From contig JAQVLH010000030.1 in assembly GCA_028704265.1 (NCBI GenBank), forward strand, positions 1 through 9,858: a DNA stretch of 9,858 nt. The letters run 5' to 3'. Positions 1-5,428 of this stretch are shown piece by piece; position 1 is the stretch's first letter; each line of letters opens with the position of its first letter. The position numbers were made by a program, and so were the translations under genes. This DNA comes from Candidatus Nanoarchaeia archaeon. Lineage in GTDB: Archaea; Nanobdellota; Nanobdellia; Tiddalikarchaeales; Tiddalikarchaeaceae. Under the pieces are notes generated by a model that saw nothing but the letters and a program-made list of their open reading frames with translations, was not told the origin of the DNA and searched no databases.

Positions 1-2
1 CA

Positions 3-89
3 AGATTTGACGAATATAACAGCAGAATAGATCTACTCAATAAATATAATAAAACAAAATTAAAGAGCAACATCAAAGAAATATTCTAA
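3..89 (+). CDS. C-terminal tail of an unidentified protein (partial, cut by window edge)
   Basis: An open frame enters from the left edge and ends at a TAA at 87-89, giving 28 residues. They are hydrophilic and Lys/Asn rich, end in KSNIKEIF and suggest a helical C-terminus. The other two plus-strand frames hit stops almost at once. The frame converges on the minus-strand gene whose stop lies 15 bases further right, which fits a real gene end. Too little is present to name a family. The call rests only on frame openness, composition and gene spacing. Confidence 0.5.
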   Translation, partial: RFDEYNSRIDLLNKYNKTKLKSNIKEIF

Positions 90-103
90 GAACTAAAAAC
101 AAA

Positions 104-586
104 TTAAAATTCGTCGAGCCTGTTAGATTCGAACAATTCCTTAATTTTTTTATTTCTTTTTTCACTATCTGGTTTATTCATATTAATAACTAATCTTGAT
201 AAATTCATAATTTTACCAAAATCAATAGCTGTTTCTCCTTCTTTACATTTCAAATAATATTCTTTAGTTAATTTGTCATCATATTTGCCAGTTTTTTTTA
301 ATTCTTCATTAATGTTAATAGATATTTCATTTCTTTTTTCATCAATCCACATATCAGTTATGTTATAGTAATTGATAGTGGCAGAATCATGATCAGAATA
401 AATATGTAATTCTTTTTCACTAATATTATATCTATTATACTTAACTATTTTGCCAGTTTTATATTTAGACCATATTACAAAAAAGATAGGCAATACAATT
501 ATGGATAATAAAACAATATTAGGCACATACCATATAAGAACAAAATAAATTATCCCAACTATAATAACATGAGAAAGTTTTATCAT
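104..586 (-). CDS. Small two-pass membrane protein, paralogue of the 631-1146 gene
   Basis: 160 residues. Two hydrophobic segments, about residues 7-20 and 23-39, form a membrane hairpin. A soluble, probably cytoplasmic part follows, with alternating strand-like segments (about 50-95) and a basic, helical C-terminus ending in ELFESNRLDEF. The neighbouring 631-1146 product has the same plan and an alignable tail (ELFMSNKLEEF), so the two are tandem paralogues. A hydrophobic hairpin followed by a short beta-rich domain resembles bacterial PH-like (YdbS-type) membrane proteins, but I see no decisive motif and the function is unknown. The start is the ATG at 584-586. A TATA-like element (minus-strand ACTTTTTAAT, 611-620) lies about 29 bases upstream, which predicts a leaderless mRNA. 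The gene is separated by 44 bases from the stop of its paralogue. Confidence 0.85.
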   Translation of the reverse strand: MIKLSHVIIVGIIYFVLIWYVPNIVLLSIIVLPIFFVIWSKYKTGKIVKYNRYNISEKELHIYSDHDSATINYYNITDMWIDEKRNEISININEELKKTGKYDDKLTKEYYLKCKEGETAIDFGKIMNLSRLVINMNKPDSEKRNKKIKELFESNRLDEF

Positions 587-630
587 TATTGAATAAAAAA
601 AGATTAGAGCATTAAAAAGTTTTTTGTAAA

Positions 631-1146
631 TTAAAATTCTTCAAGCTTGTTAGACATAAAAAGCTCCTGTAATTTTTTCCTTCTTAACTTATTATCTTCC
701 TTAGTCATATTATTTTTTAATTTAGATAATTTTAGCAATCTTTCAAAATCTTCACTAGCTTTATCTTCATCTCCAATAATTCCATATTCCTTTGTTGATT
801 TAGAAAAATCAGCAATATTATATTTGTAATCTATACTAACTGTAACAGTTATTTTATTAGTCTCTTCATCAAAATAAATGTTAATAATATCAAAATATTT
901 TATAATAATTGGCTTAGTATCAGGGTTAATAATCAGTGCTTTGTCAGAGATTGAATAATTAGAATATGAAGAATATTTTTTGTCAACTCCGTAAGCAATA
1001 GACATAACTATAGCTAAAAAAATTCCAAAAATAATATAAGCATTATTGATTATTATAATTATTGCAAATATTAAAGGTAAGCCAAAAAATAAACCAACTA
1101 TTATTAAAAATATCGCATCCAAATACTTATTGTGATACTTAGCCAT
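631..1146 (-). CDS. Small two-pass membrane protein, paralogue of the 104-586 gene
   Basis: 171 residues. The hydrophobic segments are stronger than in the paralogue, about residues 11-33 and 36-54. A soluble region follows in which NYSISDKALII and YFDIINIYFDEETNKI align with NISEKELHI and YYNITDMWIDEKRNEI of the downstream gene. The C-terminus is basic and helical and ends in ELFMSNKLEEF. Function is not recognised; a PH-like membrane-associated domain is a guess from the predicted strand pattern. The start ATG at 1144-1146 is supported by a TATA-like element (minus-strand CTTTTTAAAT, 1171-1180) centred about 29 bases upstream. This gene and 104-586 run the same way with a 44-base gap. Each has its own TATA-like element, so they may be transcribed separately. 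Confidence 0.87.
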   Translation of the reverse strand: MAKYHNKYLDAIFLIIVGLFFGLPLIFAIIIIINNAYIIFGIFLAIVMSIAYGVDKKYSSYSNYSISDKALIINPDTKPIIIKYFDIINIYFDEETNKITVTVSIDYKYNIADFSKSTKEYGIIGDEDKASEDFERLLKLSKLKNNMTKEDNKLRRKKLQELFMSNKLEEF

Positions 1147-1195
1147 TATTATAAAATAAATTTTTTGAAGATTTAAAAAGTCTATTAAAAAATAA

Positions 1196-1256
1196 TGACT
1201 GAGATGGATTTGTAACCTTAAGGGGCAACCAAAGGTTTCCCCTTGAAGGTCAACCC
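1196..1256 (-). pseudogene. tRNA-Ala-like element (degenerate or minimal copy)
   Basis: Read on the minus strand, this 61-base element begins GGGTTGA, against GGGCTGA in the adjacent intact tRNA-Ala. It ends with CAAATCC, one variable base, then TCTCAGTCA, against CAAATCCCTCTCAGTCCA in the tRNA. The two acceptor-like ends can still pair over six positions, including a G3.U70-type wobble, the classic alanyl-tRNA synthetase identity element. The D and anticodon arms are missing. In their place is one long hairpin (1216-1249): AAGGGG/CCCCTT plus AACC/GGTT around a 3-base loop, extended by CCTT/AAGG. The T-arm stem is not well paired. It may be a decayed tandem copy, an attachment-site-like remnant or a small tRNA-like RNA. 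The sequence similarity is visible; expression is unknown. Confidence 0.45.
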
Positions 1257-1293
1257 TTTCCTATAATTATAATAGAATTAATTTATCGAGTAT

Positions 1294-1365
1294 TGGACTG
1301 AGAGGGATTTGAACCCCCGGCCTCCACGTTGCAAGCGTGGCGCTCCACCGCTGAGCTATCAGCCC
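1294..1365 (-). tRNA. tRNA-Ala (anticodon UGC)
   Basis: 72 bases fold as a full cloverleaf. The acceptor is GGGCTGA with TCAGTCC, including the G3.U70 wobble diagnostic for alanine. The D stem is GCTC/GAGC, and the anticodon stem CCACG/CGTGG holds the loop CTTGCAA (anticodon TGC). The T arm carries TTCAAAT, and the discriminator base is A. The CCA end is not encoded, as is common in archaea. There is no intron. The gene stands alone rather than in a 16S-23S spacer. A TATA-like element lies about 30 bases upstream. The tRNA-like element at 1196-1256 begins 37 bases past its 3' end. Confidence 0.97.
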
Positions 1366-1390
1366 GATGAATATAATATGATAGAGAATT

Positions 1391-1400
1391 GTTTAAAAAG
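1391..1400 (-). promoter_or_regulatory. TATA-box candidate of tRNA-Ala
   Basis: The minus-strand sequence CTTTTTAAAC is centred about 30 bases upstream of the mature tRNA 5' end. An archaeal TATA box places initiation about 25-27 bases downstream, giving a few bases of leader before RNase P cleavage. AT-richness makes chance matches common, but the spacing agrees with the other promoters here. Confidence 0.5.
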
Positions 1401-1520
1401 CTTTTTGTTGCAATTTAAAAAATTTAAAGGTATTAATTTACCATAAACAAATATCTTTATAATTTTATTTTTTAAAGAAACAGAATCTTTTATAATTCAC
1501 AATTCTATTCATTCAATTAT

Positions 1521-1961
1521 ATGAATCTTAAATTTCAGCGAGCAATAGTAGAAGAAGCAATAATGAAAGATATAGTTGAAAAATTAGGCTGGAATTATTT
1601 AAACACTGACCAGATAAGGTGCGTTTTTTCAAAAAACACAAGCACATCAAGAGTAATAGGAAGAATATGGAGTACTCCAAGAATATTTTCAGAAGTTTTT
1701 GAAACAAAACCAATGTATGTAATAGAATTAATAGACAAAAGGTATTCTAATCTTTCTGATAAAGATAAAGTAAAAGTAATAATCCATGAACTATTGCATA
1801 TTCCTAAAACTTTTAGCGGAGCACTTAGTCCTCATAAAAATATGGCAAAGACATTAAATTGTAAAACCGTTGACGCATTATTAAAAGAATATTATCTTAG
1901 GTCAGGAAAAGAATTAAAGGAAGAAAGTATTGTTGAAAAATTTGTTAATTTTTTAAGATAA
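1521..1961 (+). CDS. Putative zinc metallopeptidase (HELLH motif, phage-metallopeptidase-like)
   Basis: 146 residues. The zincin signature HELLH lies at residues 89-93, inside IIHELLHIPKTFSG, with a further histidine at 105 (SPHK) as the likely third zinc ligand. The HELLHIP...G...H pattern and the preceding YVIELIDKRYSNLSDKDK segment resemble the small putative phage/archaeal metallopeptidase family. That assignment is from memory of the motif, not from a search. There is no signal peptide or membrane segment, so it is probably cytosolic; the substrate is unknown. The ATG at 1521 is favoured by the TATA-like TTTTATAA at 1488-1495, about 28 bases upstream (leaderless mRNA). It stands alone, divergent from the tRNA-Ala gene. 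Its 3' end is followed closely by the TATA-like element at 1967. Confidence 0.85.
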   Translation: MNLKFQRAIVEEAIMKDIVEKLGWNYLNTDQIRCVFSKNTSTSRVIGRIWSTPRIFSEVFETKPMYVIELIDKRYSNLSDKDKVKVIIHELLHIPKTFSGALSPHKNMAKTLNCKTVDALLKEYYLRSGKELKEESIVEKFVNFLR

Positions 1962-1966
1962 AAAGA

Positions 1967-1974
1967 TTTAAATA
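1967..1974 (+). promoter_or_regulatory. TATA-box candidate (TTTAAATA) for the 2000-2300 region
   Basis: A consensus-like archaeal TATA box lies just after the metallopeptidase stop. Initiation about 27 bases downstream would fall near 1998, just before the mini-ORF and hairpin region. It may drive a short transcript or a longer one running through the structured RNA at 2155-2303. Confidence 0.45.
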
Positions 1975-2001
1975 TTACCAACCATTAATTAATAAATAGT
2001 T

Positions 2002-2099
2002 ATGAACTCAGCATCAAATATTAGAATGAATAAGTGGAATACTACAGTCATTTTTTGCTGCTTTTCAGCCTTACACTACTAGGGCCCGATGAGAGTTCA
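2002..2099 (+). other. Hairpin region containing a possible 26-codon ORF
   Basis: A perfect 7-bp inverted repeat, TGAACTC (2003-2009) with GAGTTCA (2093-2099), encloses a segment that is less AT-rich than the surroundings. Inside are a small hairpin GCTG/CAGC around 2060 and a GGGCCC palindrome at 2082-2087. The ATG at 2002 opens a 26-residue frame (MNSASNIRMNKWNTTV..., stop TAG at 2080-2082) whose TATA-like element is 31 bases upstream. That is close to the leaderless geometry of other genes here. It could be a tiny gene, a non-coding RNA, or the 5' part of the RNA at 2155-2303. I recognise neither the peptide nor the RNA, and neither choice is well supported. Confidence 0.3.
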
Positions 2100-2154
2100 A
2101 CAATTCTTTAACAAAATCTTGAGGGTAAACTTTTAACATTAATGCAATAAAAAA

Positions 2155-2303
2155 AAGCTAAAGAGCATGAAAAAATATTTCAATCAACAAACATGTTCAA
2201 ATCCTAAGGCACTAACTTTACATAAATAAAAAAAAGTTGCAAGCCTAGCCTGTTGGCAAAATATTAGTTGCTCTTGATAATAACTTTTTAGCTTAATTTT
2301 TTT
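2155..2303 (+). ncRNA. Structured RNA A (paralogue of 2365-2517), unknown family
   Basis: The ends pair: AAGCTAAA (2155-2162) with TTTAGCTT (2287-2294), continued inward by GAGC (2163-2166) with GCTC (2270-2273). Inside are three hairpins in order. They are TGAAA/TTTCA (2168-2172/2178-2182), AACTTT/AAAGTT (2214-2219/2233-2238), and a 3-bp GCC/GGC hairpin with a 4-base loop (2248-2257). GGC 2208-2210 can also pair with GCC 2243-2245 around the second hairpin. A T-tract follows the closing stem (TTAATTTTTTTATTG), as expected of an archaeal terminator. The core CAAGCCTAGCC-loop-GGCAAAA and a later TTGCTCT are shared with the RNA at 2365-2517. No open frame of note covers it. A promoter is uncertain: ACTTTTAACA near 2130 or the TATA at 1967. 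Strand is inferred from the shared T-tract; a minus-strand transcript is not excluded. Confidence 0.55.
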
Positions 2304-2321
2304 ATTGTTCATTACTTTAGT

Positions 2322-2329
2322 CATATAAA
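2322..2329 (+). promoter_or_regulatory. TATA-like element upstream of structured RNA B
   Basis: CATATAAA lies about 35-40 bases before the closing stem of the RNA at 2365-2517. It predicts initiation near 2350-2353, which leaves a short unpaired 5' leader. The surroundings are so AT-rich that this is only a candidate. Confidence 0.3.
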
Positions 2330-2364
2330 AATATGAAAAATCAATACCAAAAAAAATCAAAAAG

Positions 2365-2517
2365 AATTAAAGGTTCAATGATTCAAGAATTGTCACTGAC
2401 ATAAAATAAGGGCATTGACTCAATCAAACTCGTAAAGAGTAAACCAATAAGGGAGTCACAAGCCAAGCCGATTAGGCAAAAAAAGAACTTGCTCTAGCTG
2501 AACCTTTAATTTTTTTT
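2365..2517 (+). ncRNA. Structured RNA B (paralogue of 2155-2303), unknown family
   Basis: A perfect 13-bp stem closes the element: AATTAAAGGTTCA (2365-2377) with TGAACCTTTAATT (2499-2511). It runs directly into eight T residues and ATT, an intrinsic-terminator-like end. Inside is a weak CAAT/ATTG hairpin (2376-2392, overlapping the closing stem by two bases). Next is TGACTC/GAGTCA (2416-2421/2453-2458) enclosing ACTC-GTAAA-GAGT (2428-2440), then GCC-GATTA-GGC (2467-2477). The layout matches RNA A element for element while stem sequences differ (AACTTT/AAAGTT against TGACTC/GAGTCA), which looks like covariation. The core CAAGCC-A-AGCC-loop-GGCAAAA and TTGCTCT are kept in sequence. It does not resemble RNase P RNA, SRP RNA, C/D or H/ACA guides, or riboswitches I know. 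The T-tract ends next to the stop of the convergent LRR gene at 2520. Confidence 0.6.
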
Positions 2518-2519
2518 AT

Positions 2520-3032
2520 TTAAATAAAAATTCTTGTTAATGACTCAATACTCATAATGTTTTCAGAAATAAAAGAAAGTTCATTATTAAGCAAATTTAA
2601 TTCAACTAAACTTTTTATATTTTTCATTGAATCAGGCAGTTCTTTTATCTTATTCTTTTCAGCGTTAATATGCCATAAATTTTTCAAATGTCCAATATTT
2701 TCAGGCAAAGCTTCCAATCTATTGTCAGCAATAATTAATTCTTTAAGATTATGCAAATCACATACAGTTTCAGGCAAATAATACAAATTATTGCAGCAAA
2801 GATCCAAATAAGTTATATCTTTAAATTTTGAATAAATAAAATTTTGAGTTTTTGTAGTATAATCTATTGAAGCATTAGTATATTTTATTCTTAACAAATT
2901 GCCATAATCACTTTTTTTATATCTTAAAATTAAAAAGTCTGAAATTTTTAATTCTTCAACACAATATTCATTTTTTCCAGATGATTCTTTTATAATATTC
3001 TCAAGTTTTAACTTAAGATTTTTAGGTTCCAT
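2520..3032 (-). CDS. Leucine-rich-repeat protein (LRR-1)
   Basis: 170 residues. A conserved N-terminal region (about 1-72) contains KISD, LRYKKS and GNLLRIKY. Four 23-residue leucine-rich repeats start at about 73, 96, 119 and 142, each of the LxxLxLxxNxLxxLPxxxxxLxx type, and a short fifth begins at 165. There is no signal peptide or transmembrane segment, so it is probably a cytosolic protein-binding scaffold; the partner is unknown. It aligns without gaps to the LRR gene at 4860-5321, with 28 of the first 50 residues identical, and has one more repeat. The ATG at 3030-3032 is fixed by a promoter with the same spacing as in the paralogue and implies a leaderless mRNA. Its stop abuts the T-tract of the convergent RNA B. 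Confidence 0.92.
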   Translation of the reverse strand: MEPKNLKLKLENIIKESSGKNEYCVEELKISDFLILRYKKSDYGNLLRIKYTNASIDYTTKTQNFIYSKFKDITYLDLCCNNLYYLPETVCDLHNLKELIIADNRLEALPENIGHLKNLWHINAEKNKIKELPDSMKNIKSLVELNLLNNELSFISENIMSIESLTRIFI

Positions 3033-3036
3033 TAAC

Positions 3037-3075
3037 TAATATGGATAAAAATACTAATTTATAATATTTTTGGAA
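3037..3075 (-). promoter_or_regulatory. Promoter block of LRR-1, shared with LRR-2
   Basis: On the minus strand this holds a purine-rich BRE-like CCAAAAAT, a TATA box TTATAAAT (3057-3064) and downstream ATTTTTATC. The TATA centre is about 28 bases before the ATG. It matches 5326-5364 at 35 of 39 positions and sits at the same 4-base distance from the start codon. Confidence 0.7.
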
Positions 3076-3118
3076 AAACAAAAGTGTATTGATTCAATAT
3101 ATCAGGCATTAATTTTAA

Positions 3119-3132
3119 AAGAGTTCGCTCTT
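3119..3132 (-). terminator. Possible terminator of the 3165-4022 gene
   Basis: A 5-bp hairpin, AAGAG with CTCTT around a 4-base loop (CGAA on the minus strand), lies 32 bases past the stop of the minus-strand gene and is followed by TTTT. Archaea rely more on the T-tract than on the hairpin, so this is tentative. Confidence 0.35.
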
Positions 3133-3164
3133 AATTATATTAACATTCTTGCCAAAAATATGGA

Positions 3165-4022
3165 TTAATCAAATATATTGCTCATTGCAGGCGCAATTTT
3201 GGAATACTCATCTATTTGTAAAATTTCTTCTTCAAAGTCAAAACCTTTGTCAAATTTTTTTTCTAATCTGTCTGAATATTGGTTTAGAATATTAGCTGAT
3301 TTAAACAATTCCTTATGCAAATTTTTTTCTTTTGATTTTTCAACAGTTGGCAGCATTTCTTTTAATTTGTTTAATCTTTCAGCTTCTTTAGCAAGCAAAA
3401 AATCAAGAGTAATATTGAATAATTCATTGGATTTAAAGTCAATTTTATGGCATTTAGCATGAAACTGTATTGAAGGAATATTTAATGCTAAAGCTTCATA
3501 AGAACCATCTAAATCCTTTTCAGCTTTATTCTTTGCACAAACTAATTTGAACCTAAATTCTTTTTCAGCGCATTCATATCTCAAATCCTCTTTGACTTTA
3601 AAAAATTTAATTAAAGAAATTTTTCTTATTTCCAGAAGTGTTTCTTCTAGAGAATTCTCTTCGCCTTTCATAGAATATCCTTTTGCAATATCCATATAAT
3701 AAGATATAATTTGCTGTTTTGCAACTTTAATCCTTTTATGAACATCTAATTTTTGTTTAAGTCCAATAGAATAATAATTAGCATCTTCAAGTGAAATTAA
3801 TGCTGAAAAAGGGTTATTTTTTTCAAAATATTTTTCTGATTCCTTTATTCTATTATTTGCATGATTGTATTTAGCGTCTGACAAAATTTTCTTTTCAAGC
3901 GAAGAATAAAACCATCTAAATTCACTTTCAGCATCCTTAGCTTTATCAATATAGGATTCAGTTTTTTTAACATCCCCTTTGGTAGCAAAATACTTTGCAT
4001 CATCAATAAATTTTTCAGTCAT
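3165..4022 (-). CDS. Uncharacterised all-helical repeat (TPR-like) protein
   Basis: 285 residues from the chosen start. The sequence is almost wholly helical and charged. Alanine/tyrosine-spaced segments suggest helix-turn-helix repeats: residues 6-32 (DDAKYFATKGDVKKTESYI), about 48-85, about 108-136 and about 150-180. This resembles degenerate tetratricopeptide repeats, but no repeat fits the TPR consensus strongly. There is no membrane segment. An in-frame ATG at 4044-4046 would add eight residues. The ATG at 4020-4022 is preferred because the TATA-like ATTTATAA (4049-4056) is centred about 30 bases upstream of it, whereas the first ATG would lie inside the promoter. The gene sits between the two LRR genes and is divergent from 4131-4859. 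A scaffold or adaptor role is only inferred. Confidence 0.85.
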   Translation of the reverse strand: MTEKFIDDAKYFATKGDVKKTESYIDKAKDAESEFRWFYSSLEKKILSDAKYNHANNRIKESEKYFEKNNPFSALISLEDANYYSIGLKQKLDVHKRIKVAKQQIISYYMDIAKGYSMKGEENSLEETLLEIRKISLIKFFKVKEDLRYECAEKEFRFKLVCAKNKAEKDLDGSYEALALNIPSIQFHAKCHKIDFKSNELFNITLDFLLAKEAERLNKLKEMLPTVEKSKEKNLHKELFKSANILNQYSDRLEKKFDKGFDFEEEILQIDEYSKIAPAMSNIFD

Positions 4023-4130
4023 AATTAAAAAATTGGTAAAAATCATTAATTTATAAATTTTTATTTTTAACCAGCAATTTTTAATAAAACAATAAAATTT
4101 ATAACAAGAAATATTTAAATTAAATACTTA

Positions 4131-4859
4131 ATGAGTATTGATGAACTATTGTTAAAAAGGGAAGAAGTGCCAATAATATTAAATTCTAATTACGGATGCG
4201 AGTCAATAATTACTCCTATTCCCCAAACCATTTACGAATCTTCAATTGATAAAAAAATAATGCATGAATGTGCAGCCCAAGCAATTCAAAACTCTCTTGA
4301 TTATAGAATAAGCTGTGCAATAATCTATGAATGCAATACAAGAAAAAAATATGATGAAGCAATAAATGAAGAATTAAGTTTAGCAAAAACTGATACTAAT
4401 AAAGCAAAATTAAATGTTTTAAACAAATTAGGATTCTTTAATGAAAAGGGCGAATCAATTACAAATAAATATGGGGATTTAAACTATGTTTGCGGTAGGT
4501 TAACTCAATTATTGTATTGTGAAAAATTTAATCCTGAATTTTTTTCTGAACTTGATATTTCATTGCATGCTAAATTATACAAAGACCTAAAATTAAATAA
4601 AGATGCTCCAGTAATAAACGCAGGGTATTCAGACAATTTCATTTCATTCACTTTATCAGGCAATGAAGTTGGAGCTGATGCAAGCATTGGACATTTTTTT
4701 CATAACAATTTTAATTTATCCAAAGAAAAATTTGAAAAACTATGCCCAAACAAGAAATTAGGATATTTCTCGCACAATGTAAATAGCTTTTATAATGCAA
4801 TAGTATTAAGAGAGCTTGAGATAAGTTTCATAAATTTAATGCTAAAAAAATTAAAATAA
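4131..4859 (+). CDS. Hypothetical protein, 242 residues
   Basis: I recognise no family. The protein is soluble, with no signal peptide or transmembrane segment, and is mixed helix/strand in composition. Helical stretches occur at about residues 40-110 and near the C-terminus. Cysteines are scattered (in YGCES, HECAAQ, ISCAI, YECN, YVCG, YCEK and LCPN) without a zinc-finger spacing. Segments that may matter are KIMHECAAQAIQNS, GYSDNFISFTLSG and DASIGHFFHNN. The ATG at 4131 has the TATA-like AATTTATAA (4096-4104) about 30 bases upstream, consistent with near-leaderless initiation. It is divergent from 3165-4022 and convergent with LRR-2. The two stop codons are directly adjacent (4857-4859 and 4860-4862), so the 3' ends of the transcripts must overlap. 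Confidence 0.85.
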   Translation: MSIDELLLKREEVPIILNSNYGCESIITPIPQTIYESSIDKKIMHECAAQAIQNSLDYRISCAIIYECNTRKKYDEAINEELSLAKTDTNKAKLNVLNKLGFFNEKGESITNKYGDLNYVCGRLTQLLYCEKFNPEFFSELDISLHAKLYKDLKLNKDAPVINAGYSDNFISFTLSGNEVGADASIGHFFHNNFNLSKEKFEKLCPNKKLGYFSHNVNSFYNAIVLRELEISFINLMLKKLK

Positions 4860-5321
4860 TTATTTTGATGAATTATAAAAAAATTCAATAAATTTTAATG
4901 ATTTTACAGAATCCAAAACTTTAGGATATTTATCAAATTTGTTTCTATCTAACTGAATATGCCATAAATTTTTCAAATTTGAAATACTATTAGGAAGGGC
5001 TTGAATATTATTTGTTGGCAGAATTAATTCCCTTAATTCAGACAAATTACTAACAGATTCAGGCAGTTCTTCTAATTTATTGCAGCATAAATCCAAATAA
5101 GTAGTATTAGTTAACATTGAATAAATAATCTCCTGAGTTTTGTTCGCATACTCTTTATCTGCATCAGCATATTTTATTCTTAAAAGATTGCCCGAATTGC
5201 TTTTTTTATACCTTATTGTTAAATTGTCAGAGATTTTAATATCTCCAGTGTAAAATTCATCAAAAGCTGATGATTTTTCAACAATTTTTTCAAGTTCCAA
5301 TTTAAGATTACTTAAATTCAT
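4860..5321 (-). CDS. Leucine-rich-repeat protein (LRR-2), shorter paralogue of LRR-1
   Basis: 153 residues. The N-terminal region (1-72) keeps KISD, IRYKKS and GNLLRIKYADA. It is followed by three 23-residue leucine-rich repeats at about 73, 96 and 119, and a truncated fourth (SLKFIEFFYN) that ends in SSK. It aligns with LRR-1 without gaps over its length and lacks that protein's last repeat. There is no secretion signal. A TTG codon directly precedes the ATG, but the ATG at 5319-5321 corresponds exactly to the LRR-1 start and to promoter spacing, so it is chosen. The role is probably protein-protein interaction; partners are unknown. The stop directly abuts the stop of the convergent gene 4131-4859. 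Confidence 0.9.
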   Translation of the reverse strand: MNLSNLKLELEKIVEKSSAFDEFYTGDIKISDNLTIRYKKSNSGNLLRIKYADADKEYANKTQEIIYSMLTNTTYLDLCCNKLEELPESVSNLSELRELILPTNNIQALPNSISNLKNLWHIQLDRNKFDKYPKVLDSVKSLKFIEFFYNSSK

Positions 5322-5325
5322 CAAG

Positions 5326-5364
5326 TAATATTGATAAAAATCTTAATTTATAACATTTTTGGAA
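5326..5364 (-). promoter_or_regulatory. Promoter block of LRR-2, shared with LRR-1
   Basis: This is nearly the same 39 bases as at 3037-3075 (35 of 39 identical), with a TATA box TTATAAAT and an upstream CCAAAAAT. It lies at the same distance from the ATG. The geometry predicts transcription starting at or within a few bases of the start codon. Confidence 0.7.
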
Positions 5365-5381
5365 TAATAATTATTTTCATC

Positions 5382-5428
5382 CTAGCTCTCGCTTAGTGTT
5401 TTTAAAAAATAAAAAAACAGCAGTGCTT
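5382..5428. repeat. 47-bp direct repeat, copy 1 (3' of the MccF-like gene)
   Basis: Starts CTAGCTCTCGCTTAG, continues through a T-run and A-run, and ends CAGCAGTGCTT. It differs from the copy at 6447-6494 by two substitutions and one T. CTAGC-TCTC-GCTTAG can form a small bulged hairpin followed by T residues on the plus strand. On the minus strand, T7-A-T6 directly follows the stop codon of the MccF-like gene, so the repeat probably also serves as its terminator. Confidence 0.85.

Noticed and set aside
2192..2210. tRNA T-loop-like GTTCAAATCC within structured RNA A
   Set aside because: No flanking T stem, acceptor or anticodon arm can be formed, and the paralogous RNA lacks it at this place.
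2000..2517. RNase P RNA, SRP RNA, C/D or H/ACA guide RNA
   Set aside because: The RNase P conserved regions, the SRP helix 8 GNAR/GGAA core, paired C and D boxes and a terminal ACA box were looked for and not found in convincing arrangement.
4023..4046. Eight-residue N-terminal extension of the helical protein
   Set aside because: Its ATG is only a few bases from the TATA box, so a transcript would not include it.
5322..5324. TTG start codon for LRR-2 one codon before the ATG
   Set aside because: The ATG aligns with the LRR-1 start and has identical promoter spacing.
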